NCBI GenBank assembly: GCA_944472155.2
Contig: OX235277.1
Span: 21,958,804 to 22,022,803 of the forward strand
DNA from: Trichobilharzia szidati
Lineage: Eukaryota > Platyhelminthes > Trematoda > Strigeidida > Schistosomatidae
Direction: 5' to 3'
DNA: 64,000 nt
Position numbers and translations under genes: made by a program
In this document: piece after piece, positions 46,200 to 60,948 of the stretch
Position numbering within the stretch: the stretch's first letter is position 1
How the letters are laid out: each line of letters opens with the position of its first letter
Notes under the pieces: model-generated
What the model was told of the DNA's origin: nothing
Database searches by the model: none
What the model saw: only the letters and a program-made list of their open reading frames with translations

Positions 46200-49100
46200 T
46201 ATGACCAATAGATATTGTTCAGCAACACTGACCACTGAAGTTAGAGAATAAAAATTGGAATACTAGACACACACTGTGGTTCACATTCTGACACACTTTT
46301 ATCGTAGCAGATGTGTACAGTTCCAACTTGAGGAGCAATATTTGGAAAGTTTCTTCTTTGAAAAATCTAAAGAAAATCAATACTGTCACGGACAAAAAAG
46401 CATATCAAATTCAATCTATCAGTGTTACCAGATCTACACGTTTGTTTTGTACTGAGAATATGAAACGCTGACAAAAGAGCGGAGTCTCAACTCTGCGACT
46501 AAATGTAAATATCTACTCGAATAATCTGATTTCTTAGAACACTTCTCCGTATGACTGTCTCGTGTGAATAAAATTTATGCGGTACAAAGTTTTGCTCAAC
46601 ATGTTACCATAACAGTGACCATTTCTTAATGTGAAAATCGCTGATATTCATAAATACGCGGTGCGATGAAATTTTCACAATGGAATTCACGCAGTAGAGA
46701 GTCAAAGGTCTACGTGTTATGCATCTGTTTTGCAGTGAATTCCTGCTAAAACATTGAACCAACGCCTGGTATTCGCTTAACTTTCAAGTCTCCATGAATG
46801 CACAAAGCAATCAGATTCCAATGAGACCATCTGACGCTACATTTCCTCGCAATGAATACGCAGCCTAATGTATGCTACATAAACGTATTTGTTCTAAATA
46901 TCGAATCTTCATTTTAGGAGACTAGATTAGAAGGTGGAAAATTCAGTCATGACTTAGAAATAAAAACACTTCAGTATAGACACTTGAGTTAGTTATGTAT
47001 GATTACGCAGACTGGTATAAAGTTACATGATGGGAAATTTTTGATCTCCTCAACCACTTTCTATGTTGATTACAACGAGGAAGTATTGAAACGCATTCCC
47101 TTTTCATTGCTTGTCTTGTGGACACTTATTTACACCACTTACCGTCGAATGACAGTTTTCAGGCTGCATATTCGTACAAATGTATCCACACACATATAAT
47201 AATTTTAGTTGGTAATAATGTGAATCACTCGAGACAAATAGATTGACTTTTTTCTTCTAAAATAATCCATGAAATGTACAAATCTTAGAAGATTTTGTGA
47301 AACTACTAGGAATAGTAGGCGACTGAAATTCAGCGAGGTGGAAACTATGACGGAACATCGTAAAATATTATGTTTAGCGAAATAAATAAATATCAGGTAG
47401 TACTGAAAGTTGTTTCAATCAGAAATAATAGCAACAATCAAAACAATAAGGGGAGGATATACAAATTATATGAACAAAACGTGACTTTATTAGTGAGAGG
47501 GTATGAATTAGGGTTGTAACAGTTTTATTACAGATGTCTGAGGACAGCTCTCACTATTATGAAATCATAAATATACGATTGTGCGACCTGATATAGGTCT
47601 ATATATTTCGAAGGAAGACTCTTAGCCGAAACACCTGTTTTTATTTCCTGTGTTCTAAAGTGAATTTCTTTTGAGTTTGCGACTTATCAAGTTTCAGACC
47701 GCCTTCTCTCATGTAACCTTAACTGTTACGTCATGTCCTATCTATGGAAATTACTTCTGAGTAATTGTAGTACACAATAGACTATCTCATGATTTTAGTA
47801 AATAATACTAAGATTGTTCAATTGAAAAACGATTTTGCCGTCGCAATAATGTGTTCTAATTGTTTGTCAGATTCGTTGCATCTGAGTGTAACTGTCTATA
47901 GCACAGTAAGTGAATGTTGCTTTCGGTGACAGTTAAGTTACCTGACATGACATATTCATTTTATTCTGTCCTGTTTCTAGATATACAATCTTATGAACAA
48001 TTGCCACCATTTTAACTTGTTTTCAAAACCATGTCATCCGTTTCTCGTCTCATTAGTCTGTCATTACATGCAAACTTGATCTTCTTGAACACGATATACG
48101 CAAAAGAATTTATTGACTTACAGATTATGGAAATGAACGAAAGAAGTATCTTCTAAACAGATTGGTTTAGCTCTGTCTAAACTCTCACTGTTTCAAAACT
48201 ACTTAAGAGAAATGAAGAACGATTCTGTTGATTGTATTAGAATATCGTCAGGATACAACAACCAAGCTACCGTTTCAGTTGATGTGTGGTAGGAAATCAT
48301 GACTAGTTACGCAAAATTAAACTGACCACACCACTGAAACTGAGGAATGAATATGTGACAAACAGGATGGAAGACAGCGACTGGGAATGTGAAGCATAAA
48401 CAGAATGCTGACGCTGTAAAATTCGAACTAACCAGGGAAGTATATGTCCATTGGCTTCTTAGTTGTGTGGACGAAATGTCATGTTCTGAACTCATTTCAA
48501 AATTTACAATAGGCTTTCAATTATATATTAGTGTTAAATAATCCAAATTACAAAAATAATTCTTACAAAATGTGAAGCAAATATCACAACAATGTGCCAA
48601 ATGTTTTTCTATATACAACATATCAGATTGCACATTGAGTTCTTCTTAAGAGCTTTGTGACGATTAGGAAAACAATTTAGGATACTTTGTAGGTGTATCC
48701 AGAATTCACTGTTCCCCTTCTTGCTCAACTGACCTATTTTGAAGTAGAGGAGAAAGCAAAAAGTCGCAATGAATTATGTTTTCTGGAAAATTCTTGTTTG
48801 ACTACTGTTGTTGCCGAGCTTCTGGAAATTGACCAACAAAGTAGCACAATTTGACAAGAATTTGACATTGTTCAGAAACCAGATGTATGAACGTAAGCGG
48901 TGGTCTATACCTCAAATTTTTTGTGAGGATAATTATTCTGTTGCATGGATATTTGAATATTTGTGATGACAAAATTCAAAGAAAATATCTCATATGTAAT
49001 CCTGATCAATTAATTTAATAAGCTTCTTCATTGACATTATACTGACTAAGAAAACTGTAAGAGTTCTGTGAATTCAAACCATAGTGTGCCTAAATTTTAA

Positions 49101-51020
49101 AAGGTCAGGATAGCAGATAACTAAAGGCATGATCACAGTGTGACGATCAAGAACAACCCATTCACAGAGGGTTTAGTAAAATTAACTTTGAATAGATAGC
49201 ATTATAAAAGGTAGTTTTACTGAAGTTAATTAGAAACATGAAATTTCAAAACTCACACACTTTATATTGCATTTGCTTTATACGCAAAACTCACTCCATG
49301 ATGCTCATGACTGTAATAAACCTATGATTGAAAGCGATTTGAGAATTCATTAGAAAATGCCAAAAAAACATCCTTTTGATCTGGTGCACTTGATACTAGT
49401 TTAGTGGTTGTATGTCGAAAGCGCAAATCAAACTATGCAACTGACAAGCTGTTCGTGTCGAGGGAATATTACAAACAAATAGGTATTCTGAATATTAAAA
49501 CGTAAATTACCTTCACAAGTATGCTAATATTCTCATTATAAAGTTGCTTTCCATTCAGGTGCCTCAGTTGTGAATATGGAGGGAATAGCCATTGCATAAC
49601 GAATGAACAACAGTATGAATTCCTAGGTATACTGCGGTTTTAAACTGACATCGGAACTGAAAATTGCGAGAAACAAAAGCTCTTGAAATTAATGAAACCT
49701 CAATCATTATAAAAGAACGTCAAACCAGCTACTGAATTAGGTGAGAATGAAAGATTTTGGACCGGAGAAATTGCATCGATACCTTTCTAACTGAAATACA
49801 GTAAATGTATTGTTGAATCAACTATTCGATCTATCAGCAGCGGTAAAAATGTAAATTAGCACCAAGACTTGTTTGTTTATTTGAACAGCCCTCTCCGAGG
49901 ATAATAGGCTTTTTCGGTGGAAGAAGAAGATGGAAGCATTTCGCTTGGTGTTTGATGAAAGCAAAGTGCCAACATATTATGCTGGAAGCAGCCATGACAA
50001 GTGAGAGATATCCAGAAAAAAAGTGATCACGTGTCCTTTATGAGGTTTCAACTGAATTGTCATGATAGACAGTTAGTATACAGATCACTTCAAGTCATCA
50101 CTTGAAACCACATTCCTACTACAGTGCAAAGAAAGACAAAGGAAGAATAAGCGATCAATATATACGCGTCTGAATACACTAACTATTATGATTCAACATG
50201 AAAATAGTTGCACACATAAAGCTGACTAAATAGCATCATTACAAGACAGAGTTCATCTGAAAAGTTTAAATCTGCAACAGGCAGTTAACAAAAACGCATA
50301 TCACTTCTACAAGTCAATCCATTCATAGAAAAATGAAATAAGTAGAAATTCAAACACAACCAACAAAATAAAAGTGTATTTTGGGAGAAGGAATATTATA
50401 ATTGACCCTTATGAACGAATTTGGTTATTACTCTTGAGGTGTCTGCTCAGATTAAGAGAAATTGATTTTTTATACAAAATGAGGTCCGATTGCTATAGCC
50501 TCAGAATATTTTTGTATATGCCCATCTGTATTTGTGGACAATTTGCATCTGTTTTGTTGGTCTTCAGATGACAACTACATGCTAAGATCAACTACATCAC
50601 GCTACGTATGGATGTTCGTGCATGAAAACTGGTGTGTGATATTGAATGTAACCTATGAAATGATACGACTTCACAGGAATAAATTATCATTGAATCCTAA
50701 ACCGCTTTGTCAGCTTCAGATTATTTGTAAAGGCTTTAATGTGTATTATAGCACAATCTGTTTTACATGTATGCTGCTGGTCAGTGAGTGATCTGTTATT
50801 AACCAACTAACAAAACACATCAAATCTTCATACAGAATTTAGGTGAATAGCTACTATGACTTCGAGCGATTTGTAGATGAAAGTATTTCGGCGAAAAATA
50901 TAAACTGTCACTGGAGGAAAGTATTGAAATTTCCAACAAAAGGATCAACTCGAAATACAGATTTCAGAAACATTCTGTGATCCCATGAATGCATGTCGGT
51001 ATTTGTCCAGTAGTAATATA
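46200..51020. other. Apparently gene-free stretch upstream of the MEG
   Basis: It should contain the MEG promoter, but no core-promoter element could be singled out. Apart from the 21-nt exon candidate at 47143 and a weak 9-nt candidate at 49295-49303 (CATCATGGA), nothing is supported. Confidence 0.4.
47143..47163 (-). CDS. Possible 21-nt exon of a different gene
   Basis: The acceptor is TTTGTACGAATATGCAG and the donor GTAAGTGGTG. It has TGA in phase 1 but is open in phase 0 (PENCHST) and phase 2. Lying upstream of the signal-peptide exon and in another phase, it cannot belong to the same transcript plan. Confidence 0.35.
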
Positions 51021-51024
51021 TTTG

Positions 51025-51205
51025 GCTGACGCGCCGGCGGCACAGCGGTTCAACGCTCGCCAACCATGCACATGGTACGCGGTTCGAACCCCGGCCGACG
51101 CACTCCTTTACCTCGCCAAGCCAGAAATGATGCTGGTGAAGAGGAAAGGTTGGGCATGGGGCTAGCAACCCCATCCTGTAAAGTAAACACTGCTACAGAA
51201 ACTTC
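51025..51205 (+). mobile_element. GC-rich tRNA-like SINE
   Basis: It is a GC-rich island in AT-rich DNA. GGCACAGCGGTTCAACGCTC looks like an A box and GCGGTTCGAACCCC is a perfect B box; the 3' part is AGGTTGGGCATGGGGCTAGC. The body past the tRNA-like head and the lack of a foldable acceptor stem favour a SINE over a functional tRNA. Confidence 0.6.
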
Positions 51206-51209
51206 AAGA

Positions 51210-54200
51210 CACTAGCTTCAAGCCCTATGTTCCACTGGAAAACGTGAAGGATAAAAAAATCGTGGCACAATACTTGTCAATTCCGTCAACTAGTAATATG
51301 AGGACGTCACCTGTGAGGTAAAGTTTCATCGACCATTGTATTTCAATCAAATGATTGAATGGAAATATTACCCTATAGAAAGCTGTAGTTACCGTTTCTG
51401 TTATCTTTTGAGTGTTTTAATGCGTTTCGTTAACTCGCTTGTTATGAAAATGATACAAGAATTAAGTCTGGCATGATTTCCCTTCTCCTTTCAGCTGAGT
51501 TGGCTTTGTGATGAACATAACACTGAAACTGTCATGTTATCAACAATTCGGAGTCAGTCTACCCCATATAAGTTAGTTGTGAATGATGAAAGTCCCTGAG
51601 GTAACGAATGATATCGGATAAACTGCTAGTTTATGATGAAATTTCATGGCATTGATGTTAAATCATTTAGTTTGTTATTGCTACTACCACTAATTTCGCA
51701 TACCTAATCTACCACTCAACTCGAAAAAGTAGTGCAAAATAAAAAAGGCAACATCTCTGATCACTAGATTCATTCGATAAAAACTACCGTTGTTTGCAAG
51801 GACATTCACGTACTCCATCGATTAATCAGTTTTTACTTATGCTACACATTGACAGTAAAATTCATGTACTGATTGTTCCAAAAAATCAAATATCTGCAGA
51901 TTCTATTTTTGGTAGAGGCGTTTTTGATAAACATTTTAAGAAATTTGACTGAGTAAATGTGACAGTTTTCGACTTTGTTTTTGATTTTATTTATCTGAGA
52001 GATTTTATTTTACAATAAAGTGAGATAAGACGATATCAAGCCTATTTTATAGCTTTCTACAGAATCAAATTTCAAAATACATTTAAAATCCTGAGAGAAA
52101 TAAGCGATTTGTGAAAATAATAAAATAAAATTGAAAGTTTGATAAGAGAATTGGATACTAGAGGTTTTGTAAATATTTTTGCCATGCCTCCAAACCCTTT
52201 CATTTTTTTCTTTTGAGTGAAGACACTACCTTCTGCACACATTCACTACTTTTTATGTTTGAAGATAACTTGGAAGAATATTGTCACTTCGTTTTAGAAT
52301 AAAGAGTGTTCAATACCCCCAAGTTTAACCTTCATAAAATTTTCATCAACACGCCCTGATTGACAGTGGAGAATCCAGAAATTTGCTTCGTTTCAATAAT
52401 CAGTGCATACAGTCTAGCGCTTGTCAGTTTGTAGCGTGAAGGACACCGAGCTAACGTGAGCAGAGGAACACTGAATGTCTCTAAAATAAGCTGGAAGGAA
52501 ATCAACATAACCACTTTAGGAAGGAACGAAGAATAAAGAAAGAATAAGGCGTCATCAGACATCCGAAGATCACTTTAGAAACGAAGATAGCAGAAGTTGA
52601 ACGACTGCAGGGATTAACACCGAATACGAGATGCTCTTTTGAATCCATAGAGCAAAGAAGAGAGGACTGAAGAAGTTTACTGCGAAAAATCAAAGATTTT
52701 TCTGTGGCAAACACGTAACTAAAGAAAGACAGGATGCAGGCACAACAGTCTCGAGAGTTCTACACGTAATATCCAGCTCTTTATCCAGAAAATATTTGAA
52801 CACGGATAAAGGCAGTTCAAGATAGTTAAGTTAATTTACTTGGCAAAATAAAGATGCTGAGAACACCAGAGGTTGACGCCATGCGCAAAATCCTAGCAAT
52901 GGAATCAGATTGGTAAGCTTATTTCACTCGAAACAATGGCTATTTCCCTTTTTTGTGAAACACCACATTGTATGGATTGGTTTCCAACCTAAGTTGGTCA
53001 CCTCTGCTGTGATTTTCAGAAGTCTGTGATCACGACTATCAAAACTTCTCAAGTAAATCAATTGGACACGAATAATAACATTCCACTACATGGAAATCAT
53101 CATAAATTTGGAATCATAGTACTCTATATTAAGAGTTCATCTCTGCAGAGGGAACGTTCAGAGGCTACTAGATTTCGCATTCGACGAAACATTAGGTCAT
53201 TACAGCCTCGTAAATCTATTGTGACCGCAACATGTGAGATTCAGGCAGAAGTACGACGACATTGTCCTCTGCACCTGTAGTGAGATGAATCATTAGTTTG
53301 TGATGATTATGAAGACAGGCATTTGTTGGACCACAGAGTTGTCTAAGACATCTATATTTCATCTTAACGAAATTATTATTTCAGCTTTCAATCATATCAA
53401 GAAAACTTTCACGAAGATCTTAGTGCACTGAAAACGGAAGATCAGCCGCATTCCGTTAACTTTAAAATGCATGAGTCCCTCCGATTTCGGATTTCTTAGT
53501 AATGTAAAGAGAATACTACAAAACTGAAATCAAAGTAAATTAGAATAAAAGATTTTACGCTTGGAAGCCTATAGTCAAATCGAACCAGAAAATTACTCAA
53601 CAATTATTCTCTCTTTCTGAAAATGTAGTTAAATTCATTCTTCGTGCACGTACACCATTTATTATCAAATCTTGTATGATACAGTCATTCACCTTGTATA
53701 TTAAGTCTCCTCTGCCAGGAGTCGCGGTGAACTATTTTCAAACCACTGCGCTCATCTTCCCGTGGATTGCTCAATTGACTCTTCTCATCTAACACACAGT
53801 AAAAGTGAGATATATTTCTGTGTTCAAATGCTGCGAATTTCATACAATTTCATCGAAAGGTTAACCAAATTTGGTGAAAACAGAATAACGTTTGATAGAG
53901 TAAATGTAAGTCTACTGGGCACGCCCTGCTATTCGATTAGCAGTAGAACTCTCAGTTTACAACTTATTCTAAATAATTATACCCAGTTTTGTCTTCAATT
54001 TTTGTAGAACAAAAAAGAAGTCAAAACACATCTGAAGAAAAATATATATTCACGAAACGTAAAACATAAGCGCTGAAATGAACAAAATTGACTTCATGAC
54101 TGAATTTTTGTGAAAGACCAGTGATATTGATTTTAAATAGCTGAACGCAGAAAATTTAGGGTTCGCTACCTATACTGCTAAGAATGAATTGTGACTGGAG

Positions 54201-57200
54201 CGGAACAGCGAATCAGTAAAGCATGTATATCTATCGGTGAGGAAGTCCACAATTTATTTCTTTTCCCTGTGAGAAGCATGTAATTTGTATATCAAATGAA
54301 TTCCGTTTATCGTTCAAATCAGCAAACTCCATTCATCATCTTCACTTCTGTGAAACATATTCACCATCCAAATCTTCTAATTTCATGTTTAAAATAACTA
54401 ATCTCCCTCTAGAATTCAAACACAGCAGGGTGTATCTTGTGTGAGAAATGATAATGATGTATTCCTGAAATATAAATCAACGATGCTGAAATCCACTTAG
54501 TAGCTTATTATTCATTCATCAACATGAAAGCTTCATACTGAAAACGCCTCTTCATCCTATAGAAGCAAAGCACTTCAGCCATTTCTTCGAAGTCAAACAT
54601 CTGTTGAATTGAAGATCCTTTCACTGAGCAATTTCTTCAGCAGTTTATCAACAACAAAACAATGAAACGTAATATGGCTAATCAATCACTGAGATATTTC
54701 CAGTCTTACACTTGTGCAATCTTATATTTTTTTGTTGAATCGAAACTGACAATTAATAACATGTTCATTATGAAATTATTTTCCTGTATGTAGACCGCAG
54801 TTTCTTACTAGGCTTTTTTTAATTTTGTTTGAGATTGAAGTATATTGAACTCGGTATTTCGTTACTTGAAGTTAACTGTGTTCATGAATTAATTAAATGG
54901 GTTTGCTTATTAGAAATTCGCATTCAATGTGTTCATCAATACTAGTAGATTTTCAACTGTATAAAATGATATATTTTTACCAAAGCTGACAGTAGATAAT
55001 ATTTTTGGTTGTATTAGAGATTTCATCTAACTTTGTAATTACCATCTCTTATTCCATAGATCAATATCTTTGTCCTGATGTTTGTATTTATTCTGTTGAT
55101 TTAATGAATATTACTTGTCGTTGTTGCTTTCCTTGCAATTCTAGTGCATCTGTTTATCCTTTCGTGCGTTATCCCAATAAGTGAGTATTATATTCAGTTA
55201 ATTATAAAATCGGTGACTTCTTTATTTTGGAACATTAATTTCCTGATTTTATTTCAAAATAAACGCAAAATATCGTCAGTGGTATCGACATTTCTCCACT
55301 TCACAAAGCGGAACCTGTCGCAACTCAAAGTGTTCAGTCTAATCTTACACTGGTCTCGTCTAATTAAGAACCAGACAAATAAAAAAGCCACCAAATTCTT
55401 CAGAATCAATTATTCATACTTTCCTTTTCAATCCTTCATATTGAATGCTTTACTTACTTCCCAAGAGATCTAGCACTACCTATTCTCGCAATGTGCTTGT
55501 TCAAAACCAGTCATAGTAAGTATCTGTGTTTTGAACACTTAGTGGACATTACTAACTAAAGCTTCAGGTAGTTATTTCTTGGGATTTGAATGATTATTAT
55601 AGGTGCTAAGAGACATGCTATCGACGTGCTTGGGTACTACGCCCAACATAACTCTACCAATATGTACCATATACAACTAAAGATGGGATGAGATCTGTAA
55701 TAGACAAGTACTGAAGAACTCAGTGGTTGTATCATTCCAAAATTGCTACAAAACTGCGGAATGTGTTGATTCAAACACTTATTTTTTCCAAGCATTTTGT
55801 GATCAACACAGTATACACCTGGGCCTTCAGTTAATGCTAAGACAATATTTCTATATTGTCTGATGTGATGTATTCACTGACTAATTAGCAGATTGTTCCA
55901 ACTGACTAAAATTGTAGGGAACAGCAACCATTTATGCTTATGTAATTTGAATAATAACTTTTTCTCATAAATATCATGCATTTGCCATAATGATTGCTGG
56001 CTCATTTCATTAGATTATTGAAGTCAACAGTCGAACTACTTATGAGTAGTGTGCTGTGTTCATGAAATTTTGAGGCCTGAAACGTTAGTAAAATTCTGAC
56101 TGGTTAACAAAAGAAAATACAATAGCATTCTTCGTAAGCAGCGACTGGAATTCCACTAAAAATATATGTAGAACAGAAATCAGGAGAATTTGCCTTTTTG
56201 AACAAAAATCTGCCACGTAGGACCAGTAATGTTAGTTATGTAATGTGAATGGAATGAGTGGAATGCTGTGCTCCCAGTGGCGAGGAACAAAGAGTACTAG
56301 AAGAAAGTATGCCTTTTCTCGCGATTAACTAGCAAGGCCGAGTTAGAAATAAGTGCTGAGTACACTTTCTTAACACACTAATTCAAGTTCGCTGAGATTT
56401 ACACGGTCTAGTTTTGCATGTAAAAAAGTAAACCCTCTTAAGTAATTTTTCAAATTTGAAACAGTATTAGGCAAACAGATTCTTACGAATTCATGCCTCA
56501 GACGGTGACATTAAGTAAGTGGCTCCTCTACAACACATTTAATAAAGTAAACAGCCTGAGTGAATTACTTCAACTGTGATTAATTCAGTGGTAGTAATCT
56601 TGATTACTTGCAGTAAATATGTTGAGAAAATATATATTTCATTCTGATTCATTCATTTTTGACAGATGAAACATTAATTGTTATTGTTTGATTTTAAAAC
56701 CATATGAAGCTAATTAATTTCGTGATGGAAGTCTTATTTTGACATTTGGTGGCACTCAAGAAAATTCATTTAAATTGAATGATTTTAGACCACTTTGAAC
56801 ACTTGAGGTGAAGCATATGCATACATAATGCAAGTTTAGTAACGCAGCATTTTGTAAATATCAGGATCATTTCACACCTGTGCTCGACATTTGTCTCTTT
56901 ATTCACCTCACCTCTTGTTAATGATTTTCTTGTAATATTTTCATGTTAAAAAGGTGGACAAACATACATTTTACACTTTGACATCTCGTGCGTTTCAGAA
57001 TGATATTCTTCAGTCTTCTGTTTCCGTTCCCACTGTTTCCACTTCCTGCAATTTCTTCATTAGGTTTATGTCACACTGAAAGACTTCTTTCATCATGTTG
57101 TAATTAAACGATGAATAGGGCATGGCCGGCAAAGACTGGATGTGAACCAGTAAGAAAGTATCAAATATGACTACATTTTAAACATTCTTGTGTCACGATG

Positions 57201-59700
57201 AGTTGAAAGTAGGTGAACTACCATAAATTTTCGTCGCCAAGATACGTTCCTGTTTCTTAATATATTCGGAGAATATTTTCAGCCTCAAAATTCAGACAGG
57301 ATGTAATTACTGCTTATTTGTGGTTCGTAACAAGGAGAATTAGCACGTTTTCTATGCAATAACTTATGGCGTGTATTACACAATTCGTAACTTTACATCA
57401 ATAAAACTGACAGAAATTTTAATTTTGGCTGTATGGCATGCATTACTTTTTGAAAAGAAACAAGATTCACCTGTTCCAAAATGTCGAATAGAATACACCA
57501 GTAACGTGTCCCTTGGTCTTCAAATCACTTATACTAATACTCGATGTCACAACGATTTATTAACAGAATATTATACAAAGAGTGAGAAAATGAACTAATT
57601 CAGCAATCATCTAATCACGTAGTTCATGACTTTTCAGCATTTCAAGGATGACGGAGAATATTATATTTCTTGAACATGGTTTCATTAACAAGTCAGGTGA
57701 TGTATTTTCAAAGCTTCTTTCGCTCAACTTTTGTATTTAATTGGACGAGATAACAGAAAAAACAATACATCCGTTGAAGTCTAGGGATATATCTCACACC
57801 GGAGTAAAAACTGGAAATATAACTTAAAGGTCAACCACTCCATGATGATGATCACTATATTTGACACACATACATAAATGTTTCGGTTGAATGTAGGTGA
57901 CAGACTTATTTAATATTAGGTATTTTCACTAAATTTATCAGACTTGCGAGCAAACAAAGGAAAATTAAGTTGAACAGCCACATCGAAAGAAAATTCCGTA
58001 AATTGTTATGCAAATCCTGTACGTCACTATTTCATCAAAAATAAAACAGAAATTCTGTAAAATGTTTTGGTCATTAGTCGAAAAATGGATGACAAAAATA
58101 TAGAAATTAACCAGCAGACTGTTTGAGTAGATCGAGCTCACAAGGAGAGCAAGAAATAATCACTTATCTCTAGGGTGTCATACTCAAAGAGTAAAAAACA
58201 GGCGATCCAAACATTGAAATATTCAGGAAATCAACCTCCTTGAATCAAATAGTCATCTCCAGCTACACAGTAAGGAAGCTGTGTAAAAACATTATTCGTA
58301 AAAAGCAAACACATTTCCGAAGCTATGTGGTAAAGATAACAGAAGAAAGACGTTTATTAATCGGATACCCTTTCAAATCCATCAAAAGACCTCCAAGTTC
58401 AAATCGAACAAGCACCAATAGCTCTAGTTGCAGTGCCTTTGATAAAAGTATTATTGAAATTTTAGATGTTAAATACCGAAACCATCCGATAAAGACATCG
58501 CACTCAAACCAATATGACCACTTCATTCAGTTAAATGCAGAGCAAAACATCCAGCATCAGAATAGCACAAGATCAACAACATTTACAATAAAGACATTTT
58601 ACTAGTCGTAAGAAATGCTACACTGACCTTCGCACAACATAAAATAGGGCGAGAAATACATCATACATATTTTCAATAACCAGTAATCGTAGATAACCAC
58701 TAGTACGAATGTGACTGGTAAAAGGTGTACAAATGTCTAACATTGGTAGTACTATAGTAATGAGTAATAACCCCATTAATAAGACTATTTTCTGAATAAG
58801 TATTTGCTAAACACGGAGGTTCATGCTGATCAGAATCATCACTAACTAAAGAAATAGTCACAAGTGGCCGAAAAACATTTCATCGTTGTGCCATTAAAGT
58901 TGTCTCTTTTATGTTTTGTTTTATTCCTCTGAGTATGACTCGATTTTGTAGGCATTCCAATAATTTTGTGGGATATAAGTAAACTAGTGACCAAAAGTTT
59001 ATTTTATCAGAGGAGTCTTCATTAAAACTATTTTTACAAACATACCAAACTTTCCATTTCCCTTGTGTTCCACTGTAAAAACTATTAGACCATTCCTCAT
59101 ATTCCTTGGTTTTTAAGCTAAGTGACTACTTTGTGAAAATACTCACAGAATAGTATTTACAACAACCAAGTAAAACATAACTCAGTGTACCTAGGTATTC
59201 ACTGAAATTTATCGAATGAAATCCATTTCGCTATGTGTCGTTATAGAATACGATACCACTTTCACTCAATGTTTGAACAAACGTTCATATATATGATAAC
59301 GCATGAATGGATAATAAAAGGGCGAATGAAGTAAATCATCAGCGATTTCAGAATAATAATATCCACCGTTCGACGCCACGTCCTGTGCAACTTTTGCTTT
59401 AGAGGGAGGTGAAGTGATGGATTTAGTAAAACCCATCATCATAAGGACGTATCAAGGTAATTATAAAATACTGACTTGAAATGAATCAGAAAAAGATACT
59501 TTTTGCAAAGTCTGTGAGTGTAATGTGAAATTGATAATGAGAACATTCAGTTGAGTGATTAACAATGATATCACTTGCGAACCTGAAACTCAATAGAATC
59601 AACAAGGATTGGAACAATAAGACAGTGGCAAAGATTCGACCCAAATTTTCAAGTAATTTGTAGTGATCTGGAATATTTTTCATCTTAATGTATTTGAATA
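51210..59700. other. Apparently gene-free stretch
   Basis: It has scattered frames of 60-121 codons without recognised domains. 52330-52720 and 53026-53280 show slightly longer open frames that could be decayed transposon sequence. A possible 12-nt minus-strand exon (ATCTCTTGGGAA) at 55458-55469 has a strong donor but an ordinary acceptor. Confidence 0.35.
58240..58605 (+). CDS. Unassigned 121-codon ORF
   Basis: It is the longest open frame outside the retroelements. It is basic at the N-terminus (KLCKNIIRKKQ) with a Ser/Asn-rich middle (PPSSNRTSTNSSSCSAFD). It has no signal peptide, membrane span or known motif, and a 67-codon frame is open on the opposite strand, so it may be chance. Confidence 0.15.
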   Translation: MNQIVISSYTVRKLCKNIIRKKQTHFRSYVVKITEERRLLIGYPFKSIKRPPSSNRTSTNSSSCSAFDKSIIEILDVKYRNHPIKTSHSNQYDHFIQLNAEQNIQHQNSTRSTTFTIKTFY

Positions 59701-59717
59701 GGTCACACCAACGATTT

Positions 59718-59925
59718 GAGTAGAGCCTGTTATGGTTGCAAGGTGAGCTCGTAGACCATTGAGCCACTGGGACCCGATCCAAGGGTTCTTGAATTCTAGC
59801 TTCTACCAATTCACAACAAAACAGCTGTCCAGTACTCCCAGGTTTTCCAGTGGTTGTCTAACTGATGTCCGCTCATGATGAAATCCTCCAACGAATCAAA
59901 CAAAAAATCCCTACAAAACCAATAT
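59718..59925. mobile_element. SINE with inverted head
   Basis: 59718-59815 is the reverse complement of the head seen at 60074-60165, including the A box. From 59815 the body (AACAGCTGTCCAGTACTCC to GCTCATGATGAAATCC) runs in plus orientation. The B box is absent at the junction. Confidence 0.6.
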
Positions 59926-60073
59926 TTGAAAATGAATCTGATGTTCACTAGTGACTGGCCCTATTCAGACAGTTAACCTGAGATTCTAGTGGGAAGCCGT
60001 CACCAGTAGGGTACAGCAGGTCAAAGATGAGGCAGTAACTCATCGCAGAAGACATTGAGAAATGGTCGCGTTA

Positions 60074-60298
60074 AGTCATGAATTGGCAGAAGTTAGAATT
60101 CAAGAACCATTGCATCGGGTTACAGTGGCTCAATGGTCTACGAGCTCGCCTTGTAACCAAAAGGTCCTGGGTTCGACCCTCGGTGGGCGCGTACTGATGA
60201 TGAGTCCCAAACTAGAACGAAACAGCTGTCCAACACTCACAGGTTTTCCAGTGGTTCTTTAATTGATGTCAGCTCATGATGAAATCCTCCAACCAGTA
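60074..60298 (+). mobile_element. tRNA-derived SINE, Sm-alpha-like, best copy
   Basis: It has the A box GTGGCTCAATGGTCTACG, the B box TGGGTTCGACCCTCGG, GGGCGCGTACTGATGATGAG, AACAGCTGTCCAACACTC and the tail GCTCATGATGAAATCC. The head is preceded by the AATTGGCAGAAGTTAGAATT block also found inverted at 59.8 kb. Confidence 0.75.
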
Positions 60299-60948
60299 AG
60301 TAGAATAACATGCAAAGTGAAATTGTGTTTCGGCGTTCTCTATGTCGTAATAATTTCATAAGGGAATATAATATAACCGTTATTCCTGTATTCGCTTCGA
60401 AAATAATTTCTAGAGCTTTTAAAATTTTCTAGCACTCTATCTCAAGACTTCAAACAGTTGAAGCAATCACTATTTACAGAAAATATCATACAGCCTGTCG
60501 GGTTGAGTAACCACTCTTTCACATAACAGTTCTATTCTTTTCTATTTTCTGTTTCTCTCTCTATTACACAGGTTAATCAATATCTACATTCTATCACTGC
60601 AGGCTATGTTAAATATCGATGTCTTGATGTACGTATCTCCAATCTATTTAGTGCTGTGATAATTGTTAGTGACAGTGTGTGTGAAAAATGGCATGCATGT
60701 TTATCAAATTTGATCAGAGGTGGTATTGAAAAGAATACTGACATTATTCGATGGTTTCGCTGAGTATCTGATAAGCAACCTAGTGCATGAATTTGAATCA
60801 GGTGTAGAGGTGAGTTAATACTCAGTGTGCTATCAAAATCCTTTCCCAAAAGTCAGTGAATTTTGTGTGTATATGTGTGTATTGCAGTTCCTTGAAATTA
60901 TTCAATTTAAAAAAAAATACCTTCCTTGACGGTTTGACTACCATGCAC

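Noticed and set aside
51025..51110. tRNA gene suggested by the perfect B box
   Set aside because: No acceptor stem or clean cloverleaf could be drawn, and the sequence continues into a SINE-like body.
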